A DNA stretch of 64,000 nt, taken from the NCBI RefSeq assembly GCF_900177795.1, contig NZ_FXWJ01000001.1:310001-374000 (forward strand). Reading direction: 5' to 3'. Position numbers and translations under genes: made by a program. Positions 24,713 to 34,474 of this stretch are shown piece by piece; the stretch's first letter is position 1; the number at the start of each line of letters is the position of its first letter. The stretch comes from Plantibacter elymi (nom. nud.). GTDB lineage: Bacteria > Actinomycetota > Actinomycetes > Actinomycetales > Microbacteriaceae. Below the pieces are notes generated by a model that was not told the DNA's origin, made no database searches, and worked only from the letters and a program-made list of their open reading frames with translations.

Positions 24713-24796
24713 TCCCTCACTCAGGACGAGCTGGGTGTGTCGGCGCCGGGCGCACGCGGATGGGCGCGACACGCCGGAGCTGTCCTGAGTTAGGGA
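24713..24796. repeat. Second family B-like inverted repeat
   Basis: Arms tccctcactcagga (24713-24726) and tcctgagttaggga (24783-24796) match at 13 of 14 positions. Between them ggtgtgtcggc and gcgacacgcc repeat the family's inner motif. It lies 35 bases before the stop of the convergent reductase gene. Confidence 0.65.
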
Positions 24797-24830
24797 TGAG
24801 GTGGAAGGGGTCAGGGGAGGGGTTGTGGCG

Positions 24831-25835
<1,005 letters not shown>

Positions 25836-25883
25836 GGTCTGCGCTTTCATCATCGAATCGTCGTGGTGCCGGAGGCAAGCGTA

Positions 25884-25899
25884 CCGTGATCGTTCACGG
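25884..25899. promoter_or_regulatory. Palindrome between divergent reductase and Nudix genes
   Basis: CCGTGA-TCGT-TCACGG is a perfect 6-bp inverted repeat. It lies next to a minus-strand -10-like TACGCT (complement of 25878-25883) and 20 bases before a plus-strand -10-like TAGCGT (25920-25925). It could be an operator for either gene. Confidence 0.35.
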
Positions 25900-25932
25900 C
25901 CGAGCCGATGCGGCGTCGAGTAGCGTGAGCAC

Positions 25933-26403
25933 GTGTCGTCCACCACGCTTCCACCCGCTGAAGAGCCTGTGTCCCACCCGCGGTCCGGGTGTGGCGTCGC
26001 GATCGTCCGCGAGGGTCGGATCCTCCTGCTCGAGCGCCTCCGCGAGCCCGAGGCCGGATCCTGGGGCATCCCCGGCGGGAAGGTCGACTGGATGGAACGC
26101 CTCGAGGACGCCGTCCGTCGCGAGGCACTGGAGGAGACCGGGCTCGAGCTCGGATCGATCGAGCTGTTGTGCGTCGTCGACCATTTCGAGCAGGCGCTGC
26201 ACCAGCACTGGATCTCGCCGGTGTACCTCGCGGAGGACACCGTCGGCGAGCCAGAACTCCGAGAGCCGGAGAAGCACGGCGGTCTCCGGTGGTTCCCGCT
26301 CGACGCATTGCCGGAACGGGTGACCGTGTCCACGGCGGCGGCGGCGGTCGAGGCGATCGCGCGGTCTCGCGGATCCAGACGCCCGGACGACGCCGACTCG
26401 TAG
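25933..26403 (+). CDS. Nudix hydrolase (MutT-like)
   Basis: This 156-residue protein has a complete classical Nudix box, GGKVDWMERLEDAVRREALE followed by ETGLEL, in a MutT-sized domain. It should hydrolyse a nucleotide or nucleotide-sugar pyrophosphate bond. The GTG start at 25933 lies 7 bases after TAGCGT, a leaderless pattern; a downstream GTG at 25969 is an alternative. The next gene starts 11 bases after the stop, so the two may be cotranscribed although the second has its own -10-like box. Confidence 0.82.
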   Translation: MSSTTLPPAEEPVSHPRSGCGVAIVREGRILLLERLREPEAGSWGIPGGKVDWMERLEDAVRREALEETGLELGSIELLCVVDHFEQALHQHWISPVYLAEDTVGEPELREPEKHGGLRWFPLDALPERVTVSTAAAAVEAIARSRGSRRPDDADS

Positions 26404-26413
26404 ACTCGGGCGC

Positions 26414-27496
26414 GTGACCGATTACCCGTCGTCCGACGCCCGCAACGACTTCGTCACCTTCGACGCGCTCCGGGCGGAGGCCGTCGAGCAGCCGGTCCGA
26501 CGTGGAGCGGGCGCGTGGGGGTTCTTCGGCACGGTCGCGATCGTGATCGGCGCCCTGTTGATCCCGGTCGCCCTCGTCAGCACCTGGGCGGACACGATGC
26601 TCCGCGACACCGACGCGTTCGTCGACACCCTCGCCCCGCTGGCCACGGACCCCGCCGTCCAAGCCTTCGTGGGGGACCAGGCGCTCGCCGCGCTGGAGAG
26701 TCAGGTCGATCTCGATGCGGCGGCTGCAGTACCGGCCGACCTTGCGGCGACCCTCTCGCTCCCGCCGGCGATCTCGGAAGTGCTCGGCGCGATCGGCGGC
26801 GACACCGCGGATGCGCTGCGCGAGGTCCTGCGCCGGAACGTCGCCGAGTTCGCGACCGCCTGGACCGAGGCCCTCCGCGTCACGCATGAACAGCTCGTCG
26901 CGGGCGTCTCCGGTTCCCAGGGTGCCGTCATCGACGTCTCGGCCGAGCAGGGCCTGGGCGTGCAGTTGGGACCGATCGTCTCCGCGACCCGCACCTGGCT
27001 GGTCGACGCCGGGTTCGGCTTCGCGGCCGCCATCCCGGACGTCGACCGCGTGGTCGACGTCGTCCCGGCATCGCAGGTCGCGCCAGTGCTCGATGGCATC
27101 CGGGTGATCGAAACGGCGGCGGGTTGGTCGCCCTGGCTCGCAATCGGGCTCCTCGCACTCGGGGTGATCTTGCTCTGGCTGGGGCGCCGCAACCCGAGCC
27201 GGACCGTCGCCGGAGCTGCGATCGGCGTCCTGCTCGCGGCGGGCCTGACGCTCATCCTGCTCGGCGCTGCCCGACTCGCCCTCGTGTTCGCGGTGTCGGT
27301 CGCGATCCCCGGCGGCGTCGGGGATGCGGCGGCGTCGCTGCTGCTGGGCCCGCCCACCGAGGTCGCCTGGTCCGTACTCTGGGTGTCGCTCGCCGTGGCA
27401 GTGCTCGCCTTCGTCAGCGCTGCGTTGCGACTCCCCGAGCGTGTCGCGCGGGGCGTCCGCACGGTGCGGCGCCCGCTGTCGGGGACGAACGCCTAA
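26414..27496 (+). CDS. Hypothetical membrane protein with large extracytoplasmic domain
   Basis: I do not recognise this 360-residue protein. It has one membrane segment near residues 36-58, an outside domain of about 180 residues with helices and repeated DTADALREVL-like sequences, then three membrane segments near 240-262, 268-292 and 315-340, and a basic tail. TAGACT at 26401-26406 sits 7 bases before the GTG at 26414, an almost ideal leaderless promoter. The stop overlaps the stop of the convergent acyltransferase gene by three bases. A role at the cell envelope is likely only from topology. Confidence 0.75.
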   Translation: MTDYPSSDARNDFVTFDALRAEAVEQPVRRGAGAWGFFGTVAIVIGALLIPVALVSTWADTMLRDTDAFVDTLAPLATDPAVQAFVGDQALAALESQVDLDAAAAVPADLAATLSLPPAISEVLGAIGGDTADALREVLRRNVAEFATAWTEALRVTHEQLVAGVSGSQGAVIDVSAEQGLGVQLGPIVSATRTWLVDAGFGFAAAIPDVDRVVDVVPASQVAPVLDGIRVIETAAGWSPWLAIGLLALGVILLWLGRRNPSRTVAGAAIGVLLAAGLTLILLGAARLALVFAVSVAIPGGVGDAAASLLLGPPTEVAWSVLWVSLAVAVLAFVSAALRLPERVARGVRTVRRPLSGTNA

Positions 27497-28641
27497 GCAC
27501 CGGTCGCCGATCCGTCGGCTTGGGTGGCCCGGCTCGTCCGCGGTGCTGCGAGTCTCCGATGCCACGGCACCTCCACGAGTGTGTGGAGCAGCCAGGACGC
27601 GGTGAGGATCGTGCCGCACCAGACCGGGATGATCGGGGCCCGGAGGAGGAGGGGCATGCCGTCGACGGCGCTCGGCGTGATCGCTTTCGCCAGCAGGATG
27701 AGCACGAAGACGTGCACGAGGTACGTGGAGAACGAGAGCTGCCCCAGGAAGCGCGCTGGGCGACTGCGCAGCACCGCCGTGGAGCGCGGACTCGCGACCG
27801 CCAGGCCTCCGACGATGATCCCCGCGAAGGTGATCGCTGCCCAGGCTCGTGGTGCTCCGGGTTCGAGTGCGATCGCCGCCATTACCAGACCGACGGCACC
27901 TCCCGCAGCGACCCACGCCGCTCGTCGGGTGGCCGGGAGGGCCGCCGTCCACTCCGCCACACAGAAGCCGAGCGTGAAACAGCACAGCACCCGGACAGCT
28001 GGGGGTGCCATGCCGTTCATGGCCGACGGCGCGACAGCGGCTGCGATCGTCGTCGCGCAGACGAGTCCGATTGCGAGGGCGATCACCGGGACCGGGCCGC
28101 GCATCCGGCCGCGGAAGGCGAAGGCGATCACCGGGAACAGGATGAACGCGAGGAACTGGGCCGACAGCGACCAGGCGGGCGGGTTCCACCAGAGTGCGTC
28201 GCCGAACCATGCGCGGGTGAGGGTGAGCTCGGCGAGGAGGCCGATGGGCGGGAACGCTCCGTCGTCCGTTGCGACACCGACGATGGCCCCGCCGACGCAG
28301 AGCAGCACGAAGGCGGAGAGCACGGCCACGTGTGCCGGGTAGAGGCGCGCCACGCGGTTCCGGAGGTAGCGACCGTAAGCGGGCCAGGTCCAGCGCCGAT
28401 CCAGGTAGGCCCGGGCGATCGTGTAGCCGCTCAGGACGAAGAAGACGTCCACGGCGAGTCCGGTGTGTGCCAACGGCGCGAGCCACGAGAGCTCGGGGAG
28501 TACGGAGAACAGCCAGTCCGCGGAGTGCGAGAACACCACCCACCAGGCGGCGATGGCGCGGGCACCGGCGAAGGCGGTGTGGTCGACGCGGGGTGCCGGT
28601 CGGCAGCCCGGCCAGGTCGCGCGGTTCGCGGGTGACGGCAT
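27493..28641 (-). CDS. Acyltransferase family 3 (OafA/YrhL-like) membrane protein
   Basis: This 382-residue protein has about ten membrane segments and the acyltransferase-3 pattern: FAGARAIAAWWVVFSHSADW with the conserved His, FFVLSGYTIARAY, and RNRVARLYPAHV. Such proteins O-acetylate or O-acylate cell-surface polysaccharides or lipids at the membrane. AGGAGC precedes the ATG at 28641 by 3 bases. It is divergent from the tandem beta-helix genes, which suggests but does not prove a shared role in surface glycans. Confidence 0.83.
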   Translation of the reverse strand: MPSPANRATWPGCRPAPRVDHTAFAGARAIAAWWVVFSHSADWLFSVLPELSWLAPLAHTGLAVDVFFVLSGYTIARAYLDRRWTWPAYGRYLRNRVARLYPAHVAVLSAFVLLCVGGAIVGVATDDGAFPPIGLLAELTLTRAWFGDALWWNPPAWSLSAQFLAFILFPVIAFAFRGRMRGPVPVIALAIGLVCATTIAAAVAPSAMNGMAPPAVRVLCCFTLGFCVAEWTAALPATRRAAWVAAGGAVGLVMAAIALEPGAPRAWAAITFAGIIVGGLAVASPRSTAVLRSRPARFLGQLSFSTYLVHVFVLILLAKAITPSAVDGMPLLLRAPIIPVWCGTILTASWLLHTLVEVPWHRRLAAPRTSRATQADGSATGA

Positions 28642-28717
28642 GGTGCTCCTGAATGGTCGGGCGGCGGTGAACGCGCCAGACACTCATCTTAAGATGCTTT
28701 TGTGCCTCATGTCTCTG

Positions 28718-28730
28718 TACTGTGTGAGCT
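28718..28730 (+). promoter_or_regulatory. Leaderless -10 element of the first beta-helix gene
   Basis: TACTGT (28718-28723) stands 7 bases before the GTG start at 28731. The upstream stretch cactcatcttaagatgc is unusually AT-rich for this genome. Confidence 0.4.
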
Positions 28731-30503
28731 GTGGACAAGACATCACGACGCGAGAGATCAGGCTGGTGGCGGAGCGGCGCGGCCGAGCCTCAGACGACAC
28801 CGGAGCCAGAGCCGACCGCCGATGACCCGGGTCCGGAGGAACCGGGTCCTGACGAACCGGCTCCGTCACCCGATACCGGAGAAGAGCCGTCGACTCCGGA
28901 CGCGGTACCGGACGCCGCCACCGTCGCGCCCGCCGAACACGTGCTCGGCGGCCCGGGGATCGACACGACCGGTGCGGTGGTGAGCACGGCGGCCGTCAAG
29001 GCGTGGTTCGCGGCGCTTCCGGACGGAGCGACCGCCGTGGTCAGGGGCGGGGACGTCGTCGCCCTTGACGGGACGCTCAGGCTCGCTCGACGCATCGACA
29101 TCAGAGGAGGGGGTGAACTGCGGTTCGTGGCGGGGCTCGCCGCCGACTCCGCGATCAAGTTGATCGTGGACGGAAGCTCGGTGCGGGATGTCCGAGTCAC
29201 GTACTCCGGCCCCATCGACGGCGGTGCCGCGGAGCGCAACGTCGGGATCGACATCCACGCGGACGACGTCGTGGTCGACGGCGTCACGGTGGATGGGTTC
29301 CAGAACGGCATCGTCGTCCGCCCGTTCGGTGAATACCAGGGCACCATCGTCACGAACTGCCACGTGCTCAACATCAGGGGCGCCGGCGGCGGCTCGGGGT
29401 CCGACTCGAAAGCAGGGGAGGATCGGGGCGACGGCATCGCCGTCTGGGGTGCTCGGGCGACCGTCGTCGGCAATGTGGTCTCCGCGGCTGCGGGTACCGA
29501 CGCTCGGATCGGGATCCACGCCGAGTCGCTCGGCGACTTCGCGGTCGATCCGGGTTCCTGGCTGGATTCGATGATCACGATCAGCGGCAACGTCGTCTCC
29601 GGACCGTTCCGTCGGGGGATCACCCTCGAGGGTGTCGGCCACGCCGTCGTCTCCGCGAACACCGTCTCGGATGCGACGTGGTGGGGGATATCCCTCAACG
29701 ACACGGGTCCGACCTCGGTGGTCGGCAACGCCGTGCGTTGGACGAGGACGGCGGACCAGACGCCCGGCTCCGTGTGGAACCCGCTCCGCTGCCCCATCAT
29801 GCTGTACCGGGGTGCGCAGTCCTCCCTGGTCACCGCGAACGTCATCGAGATCCTCGGGGTCGCGTCGGCTGCGATCGTGCTGCAGCCGGCGACGCTCCCC
29901 AGCGACAAGACGAAGCTGGTCGGGGCGACGGATGCGATCATCTCCGACAACATCGTGCGGATCGCAGGGGGAAGCTGTTCGACGGGGGTGGCGGTCGACC
30001 GCGCCGTCCGCGCGACGGTGTCCGGGAACCAGATCGCTGTGAGCCTCGCGACCGGTCCGGTGGGCGGGGTGATCTCCTACCTGGCCGTCGACGCGGTCGT
30101 GAGTGGCAATTCGATCGTCGGGGCGGCGAGCTCGAACGGGTACGGGGTGCTGCATCAGGGTGACGGCTCGATCGTCGTCATGGGGAACCGCATCGACCGG
30201 ATCCGTGTCGCGGTCGCCGTGAACAACTGCACCGGTGGTGCGACGATCGTCGGCAACACGGGACGCGACTGCGAATACGGCCTGGACACGTTCGGTACGA
30301 CCGGGCCGTCGGTGGTGCAGGGCAACCGCTGGGAGTCGAACAACACGGCGCATGCGAACGCGCAGCCGAACACGAGCTACCTCTCGACCCGCCACATGGG
30401 TCTCGCGCGCCCGTACGGAGGTCGGTCGGGCGACATCCTCGTCGGGAACGGCCTGCTCTGGGTGAACGACCAGGGCACCTGGCGGTGGACCGCGCTGAAG
30501 TGA
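28731..30503 (+). CDS. Parallel beta-helix repeat protein (first of a tandem pair)
   Basis: This 590-residue protein has a Pro/Glu/Asp-rich N-terminal linker (about residues 18-65) and then a long right-handed beta-helix of the pectate-lyase type. Repeats such as VVSGNSIV, VVGNAVR and ISGNVVSGPF recur every 20-25 residues. A conserved tail, SGDILVGNGLLWVNDQGTW, ends it. No signal peptide or membrane segment is seen, so its location is unclear. GTG at 28731 is the start. The next gene is a diverged copy. It could be a polysaccharide-binding or -cleaving protein, like phage tailspikes; no catalytic residues could be assigned. Confidence 0.78.
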   Translation: MDKTSRRERSGWWRSGAAEPQTTPEPEPTADDPGPEEPGPDEPAPSPDTGEEPSTPDAVPDAATVAPAEHVLGGPGIDTTGAVVSTAAVKAWFAALPDGATAVVRGGDVVALDGTLRLARRIDIRGGGELRFVAGLAADSAIKLIVDGSSVRDVRVTYSGPIDGGAAERNVGIDIHADDVVVDGVTVDGFQNGIVVRPFGEYQGTIVTNCHVLNIRGAGGGSGSDSKAGEDRGDGIAVWGARATVVGNVVSAAAGTDARIGIHAESLGDFAVDPGSWLDSMITISGNVVSGPFRRGITLEGVGHAVVSANTVSDATWWGISLNDTGPTSVVGNAVRWTRTADQTPGSVWNPLRCPIMLYRGAQSSLVTANVIEILGVASAAIVLQPATLPSDKTKLVGATDAIISDNIVRIAGGSCSTGVAVDRAVRATVSGNQIAVSLATGPVGGVISYLAVDAVVSGNSIVGAASSNGYGVLHQGDGSIVVMGNRIDRIRVAVAVNNCTGGATIVGNTGRDCEYGLDTFGTTGPSVVQGNRWESNNTAHANAQPNTSYLSTRHMGLARPYGGRSGDILVGNGLLWVNDQGTWRWTALK

Positions 30504-30539
30504 CGCAGCGGCGAGACGGTGGACCCACTGATATATGAG

Positions 30540-30551
30540 TAGATTGGCAGC
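30540..30551 (+). promoter_or_regulatory. Leaderless -10 element of the second beta-helix gene
   Basis: TAGATT (30540-30545) is 6 bases before the GTG at 30552, within the AT-rich stretch actgatatatgagtagattg. It shows that the second copy probably has its own promoter. Confidence 0.5.
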
Positions 30552-32333
30552 GTGAACGACATTGAACAGCCCCTTCCGGCCGGCCGGCCGCGAGCGGTTG
30601 AAGTACCACCCGATCCGTCCCCGCCGCCAACGCCCGTGCCCGATCCCCCTGCGGAGTCGCCCGACGATCTCGACGGTGGAGGAGGGGAACCAGCGCCGCA
30701 ACCGGAGCCGTCGCCCGACGCCGCGACGCCCGCCGCCGACCCGGCGTCGTCCTCGTCTTCCGGCGCGTGGGTCTTGGAGGGCCCGGGCATCGATCCGACG
30801 GGTGCCGCAGTGAGCACCGCCGCCGTCGCGGCATGGTTCGCCGCCGTGCCCGTCGGCAGCACGGTCATCGTGCGAGGCGGCGATGTCATCGCCCTGGATG
30901 AGACGATCCGGCTCGACCGACGACTCGATCTCAGGGGAGGAGGTGAACTCCGTTTCGTGGACGGTATCGCTGCTGCTGCGGCACTCTCGTTCAGAGCGGA
31001 CGGCAGCACGATCCGGGACATCCGCGTGACGCACCCCGGTCCCATCGACGCGGGCGCACGGACCCGGAACATCGGGATCGAGGTCCTGGCGCACGACGTC
31101 GTCATCGACGGCGTGACGCTCGACGGCTTTCAGAACGGCGTCGTCGTCCATGCATCGGGCGACTTCGAGGGCACCATCGTCACGAACTGTCACATCCTCA
31201 ACATCCGAGGTGCCGGGGGCGGTTCCGGCTCTCCATCCAAGGCCGGAGAGGACCGCGGCGATGGCGTCGTCATCTGGGGTGCCCGCGCAACGGTCTCCAA
31301 CAACATCGTCACGGCTGCCCCTGGGACGGATGCGCGGATCGGCATCCACGCTGAAGGGCTCGATGCGTTCTCGACCGACCCGGGACCGTGGCACGATGCC
31401 ATGGTCACAATCCACGGCAATGTCGTGACGGGGCCGTTCCGTCGTTCCATCGCACTCGAGGCGGTGAGCCACGCGGTGGTCTCCGCCAACACCGTTTCAG
31501 ATGCGACGTGGTGGGCGATCGCGATGAGCGACACGACCGCAGTCTCCGTCGTCGGGAATACGATCCGATGGACGAGGGCTGACGATGACACGACGGGCTC
31601 TGTGTGGAAGCCCAAGCATGCCGCTGTCTATGTGTTCCGCGGCACGCAAGCGACGGTCATCGCGGCGAACGTCGTCGACGTCGCAGGTGACGTGCCGGTT
31701 GCGATCCGCTTCTACGCGGCGCCTCGAGACGACGACAAAGGGACCATCATCGGCGCTGCCGACGCGGTGGTCGCTGACAATACGATCCGCCTCGCAGGAG
31801 GATCCTGTTCGACGGGCATCGCGCTCGACCGGACATCCCGCGCAGTCGTGTCCGGGAACCGGATCGCCGTGTCGTCGGGTTCCGGTTCGGTCGGTGGGGT
31901 GACGTCCTATCTCGCCGTCGATGCGTCGGTCAGTGGGAACTCGATCAGTGGGGGCGGAACGACGACTGGGTACGGCGTGCTGCATCAAGGCGACGGACCG
32001 ATCCTGGTGTCCGGGAACCGCGTTGACAAGGTCCGCGTCGCCGTCGCGGTCAACCAGTGCAAGGAGGGCGTGACGGTCACCGGCAACGTGGCTCGCGACG
32101 TCGAGTTCGGGCTCGACACCTTCGGCTCCACCGGTCGATCGCTCGTGCATGGCAACCTCTGGGGATCCGCGAACACCCCCCACACGAACGCGCAGCCGAA
32201 CACGAGCTACCTCTCCACCCGGCACATGGGTCTTGCGCGGCCCTTGGGCGGCCAGTCCGGCGACATTCTCGTCGGGAACGGTCGTCTCTGGGTAAATGAC
32301 CAGGGCACCTGGCGGTCGACGACCCTCAGCTGA
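30552..32333 (+). CDS. Parallel beta-helix repeat protein (second of a tandem pair)
   Basis: This 593-residue paralogue of the preceding gene shares the whole layout: a disordered Pro-rich start (here residues 8-70, with a run of Ser), STAAVAAWFAAVPVGS, DGVTLDGFQNGVVV, TIVTNCHILNIRGAGGGSGS, the GNxV-type helix turns and the tail NTSYLSTRHMGLARPLGG. The linkers differ most and the helix least, so the helix is under selection. It lies 48 bases downstream with its own promoter. The function is unknown; a surface-glycan role is a guess. Confidence 0.78.
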   Translation: MNDIEQPLPAGRPRAVEVPPDPSPPPTPVPDPPAESPDDLDGGGGEPAPQPEPSPDAATPAADPASSSSSGAWVLEGPGIDPTGAAVSTAAVAAWFAAVPVGSTVIVRGGDVIALDETIRLDRRLDLRGGGELRFVDGIAAAAALSFRADGSTIRDIRVTHPGPIDAGARTRNIGIEVLAHDVVIDGVTLDGFQNGVVVHASGDFEGTIVTNCHILNIRGAGGGSGSPSKAGEDRGDGVVIWGARATVSNNIVTAAPGTDARIGIHAEGLDAFSTDPGPWHDAMVTIHGNVVTGPFRRSIALEAVSHAVVSANTVSDATWWAIAMSDTTAVSVVGNTIRWTRADDDTTGSVWKPKHAAVYVFRGTQATVIAANVVDVAGDVPVAIRFYAAPRDDDKGTIIGAADAVVADNTIRLAGGSCSTGIALDRTSRAVVSGNRIAVSSGSGSVGGVTSYLAVDASVSGNSISGGGTTTGYGVLHQGDGPILVSGNRVDKVRVAVAVNQCKEGVTVTGNVARDVEFGLDTFGSTGRSLVHGNLWGSANTPHTNAQPNTSYLSTRHMGLARPLGGQSGDILVGNGRLWVNDQGTWRSTTLS

Positions 32334-32334
32334 A

Positions 32335-32375
32335 CCGACGGGCGGGCACTCGGGAATCGAGTGCCCGCCCGTCGG
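32335..32375. terminator. Perfect 18-bp hairpin terminator between convergent genes
   Basis: CCGACGGGCGGGCACTCG (32335-32352) pairs perfectly with 32358-32375 around GGAAT. It begins 1 base after the beta-helix stop and ends 12 bases before the stop of the convergent ABC exporter gene, so it can serve both. No T-run follows. Confidence 0.8.
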
Positions 32376-32387
32376 CGTCGGTAGGGC

Positions 32388-34472
32388 TCAGCTGCGCGGT
32401 GCGTGCGCCGCCTCGGACCCGTCGGCGACGGCTGCCTCGTCGATCGCCGACTGCTCCTCGCCGCCGCGGAACTGCGTGCGGTAGAGCTCGGCGTAGGCGC
32501 CGTCGACCTCGAGGAGCTGTGCGTGCGAGCCCTGTTCGACGATCCGTCCGTTCTCCATGACGAGGATCGTGTCCGCGTCGCGGATGGTCGACAAGCGGTG
32601 GGCGATGACGAACGAGGTGCGGTCGGAACGCAGCGCTGCCATCGCGTGCTGCACCAGCAGCTCGGTCCGCGTGTCGACGGAGGACGTCGCTTCGTCGAGG
32701 ATGAGCAGCTTCGGCTTCGCGATGAACGCGCGGGCGATCGTGATGAGCTGGCGCTCACCGGCCGAGACGCTGCCGCCGTCCGCGTCGAGGACGGTGTCGT
32801 ACCCGTCGGGCAGCTGCCGCACGAAGCGGTCGACCATCGTCGCCTCAGCGGCCTCGACGACCTCCGCGTCGCTCGCGTCGAGTCGGCCGTACCGGATGTT
32901 CTCGCGGATCGTTCCCTCGAACAACCAGGCGTCCTGCAGCACCATTCCGACCTGCGACCGCAGCTCGGCGCGCGTCAGGGCGGTGATGTCGACGCCGTCG
33001 AGCAGGATGCGACCACCCGTGAGTTCGTAGAACCGCATGACGAGGTTCACGAGGGTCGTCTTCCCGGCCCCGGTCGGGCCGACGATCGCGACGGTCTGAC
33101 CCGGCTGCGCGGAGAAGGAGAGGTCTTCGATGAGCGGCTTCTCGGGGTCGTAGCTGAAGGAGACGCCGTCGAACTCGACGTGGCCGTCGGTGTGCTCGGG
33201 CAGGTGTGCCGTCGCCGTCTCCGGGTCCTGTTCCTCGGCGTCGAGCAGCTCGAAGGTGCGCTCGGCGGAGGCGACACCCGACTGCAGCTGGTTCGCCATG
33301 CCGGCGATCTGACCGAGCGGCTGCGAGAACTCGCGAGAGTACTGGATGAACGCCGTCGCGTCGCCGAGCGTCATCTGCCCGGAGGCGACGCGCAGGCCGC
33401 CGACGACCGCGATGAGCACGTAGGACAGGTAGGACACGAAGGTCATCGCCGGCATGATCATGCCGGACACGAACTGCGCTCCGAACGCGGCCGTGTAGAG
33501 CTTCTCGTTGCGCTCGTCGAACTCGGCGAGCATCTCCTTGTCGCGGCCGAAGACGCGCACGAGCTCGAGCCCCGAGAACGACTCCTCGATGTGCCCGTTG
33601 AGCGAGCCGGTGTTCTTCCACTGCGCGGTGAAGAGCTTCTGCGACCGCGAGCCGATGACCCCGGCGATCAGTGCGGACAGGGGCAGCGCGATCAGCGCGA
33701 TGAGGGCGAGCTGCCACGACACGATGAACATCATCGCCGTGATGCCGAGCACCGTGAGCGCAGACTGCACGAGTTGCGAGAACGCCTGTTGCAGGGCGGT
33801 CTGGATGTTGTCGACGTCGTTCGTGACCCGGGACATGAGGTCGCCGCGCTGGCGGGTGTCGAAGTAGCTGAGCGGGAGGCGGTTGAGCTTCCGTTCGATG
33901 TCCTGGCGGAGGGTGTAGACCACGCGCATGACGAGTCCGTTGAGGATGTATCCCTGCGCCCAGTTGAGGATCGACGCGACGATGTACATGGCGAGCACGA
34001 TGATGATGAGGCGGCCGAGCAGGGTGAAGTCGATTCCCTGACCGGGCGTGATGTCGGACTTCACGAGCATGTCGGCGTACTGGTCGTTGCCGGAGGCCCG
34101 TGCTTCGTCGACGATCTGGTCGAGCGGGACGCCCGCCGGGAGCTGCGAGCCGATGACGCCGTTGAAGATCGCGTCCATCGCGAGCCCGAGGATCTTCGGG
34201 GCGATGACCGTGAGGACGACGGAGAGCACGACGAGCCCGACGACGAGGCTCATCTTGACCTTCTCGGGGGCGAGGAGACCGATGAGCCGCTTCGCGGAGG
34301 GCCAGAACTGCTCGGCCTTCTTCGACGGGGTGCCGCCGAACATGTCGCCGTCGGACTCACCCGGCGTGAACTCCGGTGCGAGCGCCTCCTCCTCGACCGC
34401 GGTCAACTCGGGGGCCTGAGCGGTGTCCTTCGAGGGACCGGAGGAGCGCTTGTCACGTGGTGAACGGGCCAT
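32388..34472 (-). CDS. ABC exporter half-transporter, catalytic-site subunit
   Basis: This 694-residue protein joins a six-helix exporter domain (about residues 85-400) to an ATPase domain: Walker A GPTGAGKTT, signature SVSAGERQ, Walker B LLILDEATSSVD and H-loop VIAHRLST. The charged first 80 residues (with APELTAVEEEALAPEFTPG) are likely cytosolic. It follows its partner gene by 2 bases. Together they resemble heterodimeric multidrug or lipid exporters (LmrCD, TmrAB type); this subunit holds the intact Walker B glutamate. The substrate is unknown. Confidence 0.88.
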   Translation of the reverse strand: MARSPRDKRSSGPSKDTAQAPELTAVEEEALAPEFTPGESDGDMFGGTPSKKAEQFWPSAKRLIGLLAPEKVKMSLVVGLVVLSVVLTVIAPKILGLAMDAIFNGVIGSQLPAGVPLDQIVDEARASGNDQYADMLVKSDITPGQGIDFTLLGRLIIIVLAMYIVASILNWAQGYILNGLVMRVVYTLRQDIERKLNRLPLSYFDTRQRGDLMSRVTNDVDNIQTALQQAFSQLVQSALTVLGITAMMFIVSWQLALIALIALPLSALIAGVIGSRSQKLFTAQWKNTGSLNGHIEESFSGLELVRVFGRDKEMLAEFDERNEKLYTAAFGAQFVSGMIMPAMTFVSYLSYVLIAVVGGLRVASGQMTLGDATAFIQYSREFSQPLGQIAGMANQLQSGVASAERTFELLDAEEQDPETATAHLPEHTDGHVEFDGVSFSYDPEKPLIEDLSFSAQPGQTVAIVGPTGAGKTTLVNLVMRFYELTGGRILLDGVDITALTRAELRSQVGMVLQDAWLFEGTIRENIRYGRLDASDAEVVEAAEATMVDRFVRQLPDGYDTVLDADGGSVSAGERQLITIARAFIAKPKLLILDEATSSVDTRTELLVQHAMAALRSDRTSFVIAHRLSTIRDADTILVMENGRIVEQGSHAQLLEVDGAYAELYRTQFRGGEEQSAIDEAAVADGSEAAHAPRS

Positions 34473-34474
34473 GG

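Noticed and set aside
28731-32333. Possible prophage remnant because the beta-helix proteins resemble tailspikes
   Set aside because: No other phage-like gene (capsid, tail, lysis, integrase) lies nearby, and both genes have host-like composition.
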